A stretch of 64,000 bases of DNA. It comes from Leifsonia psychrotolerans (GTDB lineage Bacteria; Actinomycetota; Actinomycetes; Actinomycetales; Microbacteriaceae). Under the pieces are notes generated by a model. It was not told the origin of the DNA. It made no database searches and saw only the letters and a program-made list of their open reading frames with translations. Location of the stretch: positions 3,100,001 through 3,164,000 of the forward strand of contig NZ_JACCFM010000001.1 in the NCBI RefSeq assembly GCF_013410665.1. Direction: 5' to 3'. Position numbers and translations under genes: made by a program. Shown in pieces: positions 35,019 through 42,750 of this stretch (its first letter is position 1; every line of letters starts with the position of its first letter).

Positions 35019-36389
35019 TTAGGCGCCGACCGCTACTCGGATCAGCTTCTTATTCGCGAACTCACTCATGCCGTGCGGGCCGAGCTCCCGGCCGAAGCCG
35101 CTGCGCTTCACCCCGCCGAATGGCAGATCCGGCTCGCTGTCTGAATTGCCGCCGATCGTGACCATTCCCACCTCCAGGCGCTCCGCGACCGACTGCGCAA
35201 GCACGGGATCCGCACAGAACACTGCCGCGCCGAGCCCATAGGGGGAGTCGTTGGCGAATGCGACTGCCGCGTCGGCATCCGCAACGCGGTGGATCATGGC
35301 GACGGGTCCGAAAAGTTCTTCCGAATACGCCCGCATGTCAGGGGTGAGATCGGTCAGCAGCGTTGGCGCGAGCACGGCCCCCTCTCCGGCGACGCCGCCG
35401 TGGTGCAGTGTTGCACCCCGGCTGACGGCATCCTGAACCTGCTCCAGAACCTCGTCGCGTGCCGCAGCGCTCGACATCGGGCCGAATCGGGTGTGAGCCT
35501 GCCGGGGATCACCGGGCTGGATCGTGCCGACCCGCTCGCTGAAGCCCGCGACGAAGCGGTCGTACACCTCGTCGACGACGATAAAGCGCTTGGGGGAGGT
35601 GCACGCCTGGCCAGCGTTGGAGAATCGTCCGCCGACGGCCTGGTCGATGGTGCGCTCGAGCCTCGCGTCGTCCAAGACGATGAACGGGTCGCTTCCGCCA
35701 AGCTCGAGCACGACCTTCTTGAGGTGCCGGCCAGCCTGCTCGGCGACGATCGCACCGGCTGCCTCGCTGCCGGTGAGTGAGATGCCGCGCACGCGGGGGT
35801 CTGCGATCAGAGTGGCGACCTGCGCGTGGGTGGCGAAGAGGTTCGTGTAGGCCCCGGGGGGAAGCCCCGCATCACGGAACAGTGCCTCAATGGCAAGCGC
35901 CGATTGGGGGCAGTTGGCTGCATGCTTGATGACGACAGTGTTGCCCAGTACGAGGTTGGGGCCGGCGAAGCGGGCCACCTGATAGTGCGGGTAGTTCCAG
36001 GGCATGATGCCGAGTAGAACCCCGATCGGCTCGGTGCGAATGACGGCGCTTCCGCCACTCGCGACGTCGAGGGCCTCGTCGGCGGTGAACCGCTCGCCAT
36101 TGTCGGCGTAATAGCGGTAGATGTCGGCAGAGAGACCGAGTTCGCCCGACGCTTGGCGCACCGGCTTGCCCATCTCGAGGGCGATGAGATCGGCGAGTTC
36201 GTCCCGACGCTCGTCGATGAGATCTGCGACTCGGCGGATGAGCTCGGTGCGTTGGTGAAGAGGTGTGTTCTTCCATGAACGTGCACAGTCGGCGGCCTCG
36301 TTGAGGGCTGCGTGCGCCTCGGCATCCGTGGCGGGTTGGAACGTCGCAAGAACCTCGCCAGTAGTGGGGTTCAGGGTCTGGTAAGCCAT
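35019..36389 (-). CDS. Aldehyde dehydrogenase, succinate-semialdehyde dehydrogenase-like
   Basis: NAD(P)-dependent dehydrogenase of 456 residues. Catalytic Cys in FSNAGQACTSPKRF and general-base Glu in VVLELGGSDPF; cofactor region IMPWNYPHYQVARFAGPNLVLGN; C-terminal NSDSEPDLPFGGVKRSGFGRE. Closest in style to GabD-type enzymes that oxidise succinic semialdehyde and related omega-amino or gamma-glutamyl-amino aldehydes. Start MAYQTLNPTTG at 36389 with gagga in front; an ATG 18 bases earlier is possible. It is divergent from the permease gene of the proposed amine cluster, with which it shares a promoter region. Confidence 0.92.
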   Translation of the reverse strand: MAYQTLNPTTGEVLATFQPATDAEAHAALNEAADCARSWKNTPLHQRTELIRRVADLIDERRDELADLIALEMGKPVRQASGELGLSADIYRYYADNGERFTADEALDVASGGSAVIRTEPIGVLLGIMPWNYPHYQVARFAGPNLVLGNTVVIKHAANCPQSALAIEALFRDAGLPPGAYTNLFATHAQVATLIADPRVRGISLTGSEAAGAIVAEQAGRHLKKVVLELGGSDPFIVLDDARLERTIDQAVGGRFSNAGQACTSPKRFIVVDEVYDRFVAGFSERVGTIQPGDPRQAHTRFGPMSSAAARDEVLEQVQDAVSRGATLHHGGVAGEGAVLAPTLLTDLTPDMRAYSEELFGPVAMIHRVADADAAVAFANDSPYGLGAAVFCADPVLAQSVAERLEVGMVTIGGNSDSEPDLPFGGVKRSGFGRELGPHGMSEFANKKLIRVAVGA

Positions 36390-36504
36390 GGGATCCTCGT
36401 TTTTCATGCAGCAGCGAATGAATTACTAAATCCTGAGATTAGTCGAGAAGTGTAGATATTTCGCACAAAATCAATGTTTTTGCCCCTGCAAAAAAAGGGT
36501 TGCG

Positions 36505-36528
36505 AAATAAAACATTCACATATAGCTT
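36505..36528 (+). promoter_or_regulatory. Shared cluster motif, copy A (upstream of permease)
   Basis: aaataaaacattcaca (36505-36520) followed by tatagctt. The first 16 bases are identical to copy B; cattcaca plus the tail match copy C at 17 of 19 positions. The motif ends 88 bases before the permease ATG. Confidence 0.75.
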
Positions 36529-36608
36529 GTATTTTTATGCCCGTGGTTCTTGGGCGTCCCCCGGTCGACGATGATCGAGTGAAGAGTACAAAGGAGTGCA
36601 CATAGCCC

Positions 36609-38150
36609 ATGGAATCCGCACGCGAACCAGCTGTACCAGCCCACGACCACGACGAGGACGCCGCCCAGCTGGCCGCCCTCGGCTATGACTACGACACAAC
36701 GTTCAAACGGGAGATGACCTTCTGGGGCAACGTCTCTCTCGGCTTCACCTACCTCTCGCCGGTCGTCGCCGTCTACTCGATGTTCGCGATCGCACTGGGA
36801 CAGGGCGGACCGCCCATGTACTGGGCGCTGCTCATCGCCGGAGTCGGACAGTTCTTCGTCTCGCTGATCTTCGGTGAAGTGGTCTCCAACTACCCGGTCG
36901 CCGGCGGCGTCTACCCCTGGGCCCGCAGGCTCTGGGGGCGCAAATGGGCCTGGATGAACGGCTGGGTGTACATCGTGGCCATGTTTGCCACGATCGCATC
37001 CGTCTCGTATGGCGCCGGCCCGTTCCTCGGCTCGCTCTTCGACGCTGAAGCCGGCATCACGACAACCGTCGTCTGCGCGCTCGTGATGATGTTCATCGCC
37101 ACCGTGCTGAACCTTTCGGGCACCGGCATTCTGAACAGCGCGGCCAAGATCGGTCTGGTCTGCGAACTGGCCGGCGCGCTCGTCGTGGGTGCCTGGCTTC
37201 TGCTGACCGCTCGCGAGCACGACTGGACGGTGCTCTTCGACACCTTCGGCGCCGGCAGCGGACAGCACTACTTCGTGGCGTTCTCCGCTGCTGCACTCAT
37301 CGGAATCTTCCAGTACTACGGCTTCGAGGCCTGCGGTGACGTCGCCGAAGAGATCAAGAACCCCGGCCTGCAAATTCCGAAGGCGATGCGCTGGACGATC
37401 TACATCGGCGGTTTCGCGGCAATGTTCGTGGCGTTCGCGCTCATCCTGGCCGTGCCCGATTACGTCGCGGTCATCGAGGACTTCAACGCGGGCTCCACGA
37501 ACGACCCGCTCACTGCAGTGCTCTCCTCCGCGTTCGGGCCGGTCGGCTACAAGTTCGTCATCGCCGTCGTGTTGGTCTCGTTCCTCTCCTGCCTGATCAG
37601 CTTGCAGGCTGCTGTGAGCCGCCTCACCTACTCGATGTCGCGCGACGGAATCCTGCCGTTCAGCCGCCAGCTGGTGAAGGTGAATGCCCGCACCGGGGTG
37701 CCGTCCAACGCCCTGATCCTCGCTGCTGTCATCCCCGGGGCGATCGTCGTGATCTCGATTCTGCTTCCGGATGCGCTGGCCACGATCATTTCGTTCAGCT
37801 CGGTGGGCATCTACATCGCCTTCCAGATGGTGGTGCTCGCGGCATTGCGGGCACGGCTGCTCGGGTGGAAGCCAGCCGGGTCGTTCCGCCTCGGTTCGTG
37901 GGCCTACCTCGTCAACGTGCTCGCACTCGCCTGGGGTGTCCTCGGAATTCTGGCGCTCGCGTGGCCGCGCTCTCCCGAGTCGCCCTGGTACGTGAACTTC
38001 ATCGTGGCGCTCAGCGCCGTCGGTGTGCTGGGCTTTGGCGGTCTGTACATGTGGGTGAAGAAGCCCTACCTCGTTGGTGACGCTCCCTCGGGCGATGCCA
38101 CTGGACCGATCCGCACCTCCGATCTCGTCGGTGCCGGAACCCAGAAGTAG
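36609..38150 (+). CDS. APC-family amino acid / amine permease
   Basis: Transporter of 513 residues with about twelve membrane segments starting near residue 40 (MTFWGNVSLGFTYLSPVVAVYSMFA). The FGEVVSNYPVAGGVYPWARRLWG segment is a signature of the amino acid-polyamine-organocation superfamily, closest to GABA/choline-type permeases. The N-terminal 35 residues include a HDHDED acidic-histidine patch. It stands first in the plus-strand part of the cluster, followed by a gamma-glutamyl hydrolase gene, so its substrate is probably the amine that the P450/ligase genes process. A shared motif lies upstream. Confidence 0.92.
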   Translation: MESAREPAVPAHDHDEDAAQLAALGYDYDTTFKREMTFWGNVSLGFTYLSPVVAVYSMFAIALGQGGPPMYWALLIAGVGQFFVSLIFGEVVSNYPVAGGVYPWARRLWGRKWAWMNGWVYIVAMFATIASVSYGAGPFLGSLFDAEAGITTTVVCALVMMFIATVLNLSGTGILNSAAKIGLVCELAGALVVGAWLLLTAREHDWTVLFDTFGAGSGQHYFVAFSAAALIGIFQYYGFEACGDVAEEIKNPGLQIPKAMRWTIYIGGFAAMFVAFALILAVPDYVAVIEDFNAGSTNDPLTAVLSSAFGPVGYKFVIAVVLVSFLSCLISLQAAVSRLTYSMSRDGILPFSRQLVKVNARTGVPSNALILAAVIPGAIVVISILLPDALATIISFSSVGIYIAFQMVVLAALRARLLGWKPAGSFRLGSWAYLVNVLALAWGVLGILALAWPRSPESPWYVNFIVALSAVGVLGFGGLYMWVKKPYLVGDAPSGDATGPIRTSDLVGAGTQK

Positions 38151-38218
38151 AACACTCGGCCGCCAATGAAGTGAGCAGGCATTCGGGCGGCCACTTTCAC
38201 TATTCACGCCTGACTGAG

Positions 38219-38248
38219 ACGGCGGGGCACCGACACGTGCCCCGCCGT
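38219..38248 (+). terminator. Hairpin between permease and first gamma-glutamyl hydrolase gene
   Basis: acggcggggca / tgccccgccgt, 11 bp with an 8-base loop, 69 bases after the permease stop. It ends in tt only, so read-through into the next gene is likely. Confidence 0.6.
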
Positions 38249-38271
38249 TGCTACGCAAGGAGAACCACGCT

Positions 38272-39129
38272 ATGACCACGCTCGCTGTCGACCCGCGCGA
38301 TCTCGCTCCGGAGGAGGGCTACGAGCCCGCCACTGATGCGCCGACGATCGGGGTGGTCGTCTCACTCACGTTTCCGCAGATGGGCGAGGAGGCGCATGAG
38401 TTGATGACCCGCTTCACCCGCACGGCATTCGCAGAGCTCCGGGCGGCGGGCGCTCACCCCATCCTGATTGACTCAGCTGCCGCGCAGAAGCCCGATCCGG
38501 TCGAGGCCGCACTCGCGCCGGACGGGCTGGTGTTCCTCGGGGGCGGGGACGTCGACGGAGCGCTGTATGGACAGCCGAGCCTCGCGACGAATACCTTCGG
38601 GGTGGATCGTCGGGCCGACGACTTCTGCCTGGCCATGCTCACGGCTGCTATTGAGGCCGATCGCACGGTCTTCGCGATTTGCCGCGGATCGCAGCTGCTG
38701 AACGTTGCCCTCGGTGGAACACTCGTGCCGGATCTGCAGCCCTCCGATCTGCACCGTGGTGGCCCGGGGCAACCGATGTTCGTGAATGAGGAAGTCGTGC
38801 TGCACGCCGGATCCCACCTCTCCGACATCTTCACAGGCTCCGACCTGCTGACGGTCCGATCCGGGCATCACCAGGCGGTGGATCGTGTCGGAGACCGGCT
38901 TCGGGTCACCGCGACGGCGCACGACGGAATTGTCGAAGCCACGGAGGTCGTGGATCGCAGCTGGATCGTCGGCGTGCAGTGGCACCCCGAGGACGACCAC
39001 GGGAGTGCCGCGGACCGCGTGGCACTCTTCGGGGCGTTCGTCGAGCAGTGCCGGATGAGACGGTCCGTCGCACGTGAGCGAGTTGGTTCGGCGGGCGCCG
39101 TGGGGCGGCCCGCCGAACTACGAGGCTGA
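38272..39129 (+). CDS. Gamma-glutamyl-gamma-aminobutyrate hydrolase-like amidotransferase (PuuD type)
   Basis: Class I glutamine-amidotransferase fold of 285 residues. Nucleophile Cys in FAICRGSQLLN, His-Glu pair in VGVQWHPED, oxyanion strand LVFLGGGDVDGALYG. PuuD-like enzymes cut gamma-glutamyl amides such as gamma-glutamyl-GABA, freeing glutamate. The start at 38272 follows aaggag. A second, different member is encoded at 46201, so the cluster carries two such hydrolases, one on each side of the ligase gene. The C-terminal 25 residues are extra and unstructured-looking. Confidence 0.9.
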   Translation: MTTLAVDPRDLAPEEGYEPATDAPTIGVVVSLTFPQMGEEAHELMTRFTRTAFAELRAAGAHPILIDSAAAQKPDPVEAALAPDGLVFLGGGDVDGALYGQPSLATNTFGVDRRADDFCLAMLTAAIEADRTVFAICRGSQLLNVALGGTLVPDLQPSDLHRGGPGQPMFVNEEVVLHAGSHLSDIFTGSDLLTVRSGHHQAVDRVGDRLRVTATAHDGIVEATEVVDRSWIVGVQWHPEDDHGSAADRVALFGAFVEQCRMRRSVARERVGSAGAVGRPAELRG

Positions 39130-39834
39130 GCCGTGAAAGAGTAGCGAGAGCCCTGCGCTCGCCGGCTCGAGCGGAATCGTGGTGTACCCACTCGGTGGCG
39201 GTGTCATCCGATCGCCAGACAGAAAGCGGCCGGAGCTGCCGAGTACGACGCTGCCGTGAGAGTTGAGGATCGCGCTGTCGGCCTCGAGGCGGCGGAGCAC
39301 GGGAACGAGGTTCGCTTCAAGCTCGGTCATCTGAATGTCACAGCCGGCGACACCGGCACGAATGCCCTGCACCGTGATCGGTGTGGTGAGGGTCACGATG
39401 TAGTCCTCGACACCGAGATAATCGATGTAGGGGCCGGCCATGGCCTGGGTGCCTGTTTCGTAGGCCTTCGTGAACCACTCCAGCTGCTCATAGTCGTAGT
39501 ACCGGTCGCCGTTGGGGTTCACGCCGAAGGAGTAGCGGGCGAAGCGGGCATCTTCTTCTCGCACCCACCATTCGAGCTGACCATTGGATGAACCGAGTGC
39601 GGCACGAGAAAAGATGAGACCGCAGCCGTCTGCAACGGGATTCGCACGGAGGAATTCTGCCGAGTGCTGGCGCATCCGCTTGCGCGCGGCATCCGCGACC
39701 CGCAACCTTTTCGCGTCGTCAAGGTCGAGTTCTGCGCTGAGAGTCTGCGCGAGGGATTCGAGTTGATCGAACTGGTTGTGGAACCAGGTAGACAGCACTG
39801 CGGAAATCTCCTGGGGGGTGACCGTCGGGGTCAT
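39118..39834 (-). CDS. Soluble Cache-domain ligand-binding protein
   Basis: Protein of 238 residues without signal peptide or membrane helix. The middle and C-terminal part (about 85-200) has the Cache/PDC pattern: a YYDYEQLEWFTKAYETG start, then GPYIDYLGVEDYIVTLTTPI and GIRAGVAGCDIQMTELE. Such domains normally sense small molecules outside the membrane as part of kinases or chemoreceptors; here one stands alone in the cytoplasm. Its start overlaps the stop of the GntR gene by four bases, so the two proteins are made together and this one may be a co-sensor for the regulator. The last bases run 12 into the convergent hydrolase gene. Confidence 0.8.
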   Translation of the reverse strand: MTPTVTPQEISAVLSTWFHNQFDQLESLAQTLSAELDLDDAKRLRVADAARKRMRQHSAEFLRANPVADGCGLIFSRAALGSSNGQLEWWVREEDARFARYSFGVNPNGDRYYDYEQLEWFTKAYETGTQAMAGPYIDYLGVEDYIVTLTTPITVQGIRAGVAGCDIQMTELEANLVPVLRRLEADSAILNSHGSVVLGSSGRFLSGDRMTPPPSGYTTIPLEPASAGLSLLFHGSAS

Positions 39835-40598
39835 CGGAGGGGATCCTTTCCGGTCGGGCCGATCAGGCCAAGGGCAAGCTTTGAATCAATCAGGTGGGTG
39901 ACGTTGCCCCGGATGTGCTGTGCGATGATGCGCTGCGCCTGCTCCACCCTGTCGTTCTCGATCGCCGTCACCAGCTCAAGGTGCTGTTCCAACGCCGCCT
40001 GGGCATCGACCTCGGCCGTCACGTCGGACCAGAGCACCGGGCTGACCTCGTTCTGCAGCCGGAGTTCGGCACGAAGCAGACGCGACGACTGGGCGAGCAC
40101 GGCGATCTCGATGTGGAAGCGACTGTCGGCGGTCGCCCGTTCGACCGGCGAGCTGGCGTCAAAAACGCGGTAGGCAAGGTCGACGAGGCGGGTTGTCGAG
40201 CCGGCATACGAGCGGGTGGAGGCGAGCTCAGCGGTCATTTGGGCGACGGCGACGTGCTCGTCGCCGAGGTCGCGAAGCTCGACGATGCTGGTGGCTGCCA
40301 AATACTCGCGGATCGCCCTGCTGCTCGGGAACGGGGCGCGCACGACGAATGTTCCACCCGACCTGCCGCGGCGGGTCTTGACGATTCCCTCTTCCCGGAG
40401 GGCGGCGAGTGCCTTGCGGAGGGTGGCCGTGGCGACCCCGAACTGATGTGCGAGCTCAGGTTCCGGAGGCAGGCGCTCGCCGACGGAGAGCATTCCGAGT
40501 GAGATGGACGAGGCAATCTTCTCAGCGATTGTGCGGCCGTTCGCCAGGGGCGCAGGATTGTCACTGAACACCTGGGGGAATGTCGTCGACTTGTTCAC
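39831..40598 (-). CDS. GntR/FadR-type transcriptional regulator (FCD domain)
   Basis: Regulator of about 255 residues. Winged helix at about 20-85 (NGRTIAEKIASSISLGMLSVGERLPPEPELAHQFGVATATLRKAL), then GTFVVRAP, then a helical FCD-type ligand domain whose DSRFHIEIAVLAQ and LEQHLELVTAIEN segments carry metal-ligating His. Start: GTG at 40598 has gaagga at a good distance; ATG at 40613 is the alternative. It is flanked by the cluster's catabolic genes on both sides and is the natural candidate to bind the motif found before three units. It forms an operon with the Cache protein. Confidence 0.9.
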   Translation of the reverse strand: MNKSTTFPQVFSDNPAPLANGRTIAEKIASSISLGMLSVGERLPPEPELAHQFGVATATLRKALAALREEGIVKTRRGRSGGTFVVRAPFPSSRAIREYLAATSIVELRDLGDEHVAVAQMTAELASTRSYAGSTTRLVDLAYRVFDASSPVERATADSRFHIEIAVLAQSSRLLRAELRLQNEVSPVLWSDVTAEVDAQAALEQHLELVTAIENDRVEQAQRIIAQHIRGNVTHLIDSKLALGLIGPTGKDPLR

Positions 40599-40631
40599 AC
40601 CTGATCCTTCCATGGTCGAGGCGTCCCCAGA

Positions 40632-41099
40632 CTAGTGGATGGGCTGTGCCACGGCCTCGAAGGCTTCGATGATGCCGGGGACCCATTCGAGCGCGAGATC
40701 GCTGCCGAGATCCCAGGACGACGCATCGTGCCGACCGTACTCGCCGATGCGTACCGCGCCGAGTTCGGTGAGGCGACGGTCGAGCACCTCGCTGCCCTGG
40801 CTATAGGTCTCCTCATAGAAGGTGTCACCGAGGCCGAACACGGCATAGCGCAGCCCGGTGAGGTCGGGCTGGAGAGCATTGATGGCTTCATAGAACGGCA
40901 CTGCGGTGTTCGGCAATTCACCCTCGCCGTGCGTCGAGCAGACGAGAAGGATGAGGGTGTCAGGGTGTAGCCGCGCGGGGTCGTAGTCCTGAAGGTCAGA
41001 GACCTCGACATCGTGCTCCGCGCGAAGCGAAGTGCCGAGGTCATCGGCGATCAGCTCAGAGTTGCCCGATTCGGTGCCGTAGAGAACGGTGATCTGCAT
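40632..41099 (-). CDS. Flavodoxin-like electron carrier
   Basis: FMN protein of 155 residues. The phosphate-binding loop is at the very start, YGTESGNSELIADDL (residues 6-20), and the flavin-stacking loops are CSTHGEGELPNT and FGLGDTFYEETYSQG, as in MioC and the flavodoxin domains of P450 reductases. It directly follows the reductase gene (45-base gap) in the same direction. With a P450 gene next to it, it is the likely electron donor, replacing the more usual ferredoxin. The start at 41099 follows aaagg. Confidence 0.9.
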   Translation of the reverse strand: MQITVLYGTESGNSELIADDLGTSLRAEHDVEVSDLQDYDPARLHPDTLILLVCSTHGEGELPNTAVPFYEAINALQPDLTGLRYAVFGLGDTFYEETYSQGSEVLDRRLTELGAVRIGEYGRHDASSWDLGSDLALEWVPGIIEAFEAVAQPIH

Positions 41100-41143
41100 G
41101 GGTTGCCTTTCGTGGCGAGTGGTCTGCGCGAAGCCGACGCCGG

Positions 41144-42496
41144 CTACGCGGGGGTGGGTGCGCCGGTCCGCGCGAGGCGGAGCATGGCATCGTGGTTGGG
41201 GGTCTTGCGGCGAACACGGTCCGCGCCGGCAGCCGCGCACTCGGCGCGGTTGAGTTCTGTCCAGTGGCTGTATGAGATCGACGCGTTCCGGCAGGACAGG
41301 GGGAGTCCCTCGAAGCCGAGTCGCGCGGGATCGATCACCAGCATGCCGGCTGCGGCATCCGTTGCGATCTCATCAGCGACGGCCTTCGCATCTGTGCGGT
41401 TTTCTGGGATCGTCCCGACCGGCCCGCGCTTGACCCAGCCGGTGCGGTACAGCCCGGCGGCGAGGAAGCCGAGGTCGGTGCGGTGGGTGAGGTCGATGCC
41501 GATGTCAGCGTCGCCGATGTCAGCGTCGCCGATGCTGTCGGCGCTGCCGGCACCGTCGCCGAGCACCCCGGCGAGGCCGGATCCGAGCTGAAAACCGGCG
41601 GCGCGAATGACGGCATCCGCGTCGATCAGTTCGGTGCGACCGTCGGCGGCCCGCAGGGCAACGGCTGAGACGTGGTCGGTTCCCTCGATGCGCTCGGGCA
41701 CCCAGCCGAATCTGAACTCGACCTCCAGCTCTGCGGAGGTGGGTCTGGTCGGGTCGATGAGTTCGCGCACCGCTGCGGAGCGGGCGTGAGCCGACCGGTC
41801 GGCATCCGCGGGCACGTCGAGAGGATCGGGGCAGGAGAAGCGCACGTGCGCCAACTTTCCGAGTTCGCGCAGCATCAGAGCATCGCTCTTCGCCGCGGCG
41901 ATCCCGGAGCGGCTCAGCACGGTGATGCGGGAGTTGGGGTGTGCGGCATAGGCGGCGAGCGGCTCGTCTGCGATGTCGCTGCCGACGAAGTCCTCGGGCC
42001 GCTTCGCGAGAAAACGCAGCACGTCGACCGCCACGTTTCCGCCCCCGATGATGACGGCTCTCTCGCCCAGATCCGGCAGTTCGACCGGGGCGAACGGATG
42101 CGCGTTGAGGGTGCGGGTGAAGGGACCCGCGGAGGTGACGCCGGGCAGATGCTCGCCCGGAATGTCCAACGCGCGGTCCTCGGCGAGGCCGGTAGCCAGC
42201 GCCACGAGGTCGAAGCAGGCGCGCAGGTCGGTGAGGGTTACATCGGAGCCGAGCTCCACATTGCCGGCGAATCGCACCCCGTCGCGCTCGAACAAGCGCT
42301 CGAACTGGCGTGTGATGGCCTTCGTGCTCTGATGGTCGGCGGCAACCCCGTAGCGGATCAGCCCGAACGGCGACGCAAGGCGATCGAGAATGACGATCTC
42401 CGCATCCGGCCAGTGACGACGGAGGGACTGCGCCAGATAGCAGCCGCTGGGGCCGCTGCCAACAATGGCGATGCGGGGCGTCGACGGTGACGTCAT
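41144..42496 (-). CDS. Ferredoxin/flavodoxin-NADP+ reductase, FprA type
   Basis: Flavoenzyme of 450 residues resembling adrenodoxin reductase. FAD-binding RIAIVGSGPSGCYLAQSL (about 9-26); SPFGLIRYGVAADH; NADPH-binding AVIIGGGNVAVDVLRFLAKRPEDF; second FAD contact FLAAGLYRTGWVKRGPVGTIPENR. It passes electrons from NADPH to the flavodoxin encoded next, and from there to the P450. A short repeat, IGDADIGDADIG, occurs near 330-342, encoded by a doubled 15-base unit. The start at 42496 has gggag. It is divergent from the P450 gene; the shared 254-base region contains motif copies B and C. Confidence 0.92.
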   Translation of the reverse strand: MTSPSTPRIAIVGSGPSGCYLAQSLRRHWPDAEIVILDRLASPFGLIRYGVAADHQSTKAITRQFERLFERDGVRFAGNVELGSDVTLTDLRACFDLVALATGLAEDRALDIPGEHLPGVTSAGPFTRTLNAHPFAPVELPDLGERAVIIGGGNVAVDVLRFLAKRPEDFVGSDIADEPLAAYAAHPNSRITVLSRSGIAAAKSDALMLRELGKLAHVRFSCPDPLDVPADADRSAHARSAAVRELIDPTRPTSAELEVEFRFGWVPERIEGTDHVSAVALRAADGRTELIDADAVIRAAGFQLGSGLAGVLGDGAGSADSIGDADIGDADIGIDLTHRTDLGFLAAGLYRTGWVKRGPVGTIPENRTDAKAVADEIATDAAAGMLVIDPARLGFEGLPLSCRNASISYSHWTELNRAECAAAGADRVRRKTPNHDAMLRLARTGAPTPA

Positions 42497-42582
42497 GAGA
42501 GAACTCCCTAGTTCGGATTCCGGCGGCACCTGGCGGCTAAGTCGGTATCAGTGCAGCTATTGTAGCCACAAAACTTTCAGGT

Positions 42583-42599
42583 TGTGAATGTTTTATTTT
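42583..42599 (-). promoter_or_regulatory. Shared cluster motif, copy B (upstream of reductase-flavodoxin)
   Basis: Read on the minus strand, aaaataaaacattcaca; 16 bases identical to copy A, with the 3' end 86 bases before the reductase start. TTCACA followed 18 bases later by TACAAT could be the promoter of this unit, so the motif may overlap a -35 box. Confidence 0.75.
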
Positions 42600-42649
42600 G
42601 CAGTGAAATCAAGGGCTTCGTGCTGTTTACCGAATCTCATTGCGGTTTT

Positions 42650-42668
42650 AATCATTCACATGTAGCTT
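42650..42668 (+). promoter_or_regulatory. Shared cluster motif, copy C (upstream of P450)
   Basis: aatcattcacatgtagctt; 17 of 19 identical to copy A (aaacattcacatatagctt). cattcaca ends 90 bases before the P450 GTG start. A second ttcaca follows at 42670. Confidence 0.75.
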
Positions 42669-42750
42669 ATTCACAAGTTCAGCGGAAAGGCGATGAAGCC
42701 GGGTTCCCACCGGAGTCGGATGCGCCACTCACTTTTACAAAGGAGCACAA

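Noticed and set aside
34608..35144. Open frames across the 127-bp repeat
   Set aside because: They translate the repeat (recurrent RPEVGLRDLDRLDQRK peptide) and have no independent coding signal.
36516..38279. 587-residue open frame antisense to the permease gene
   Set aside because: Shadow of the high-GC permease gene; composition is His/Glu/Arg-rich and unlike any family, while the plus strand encodes a clear transporter.
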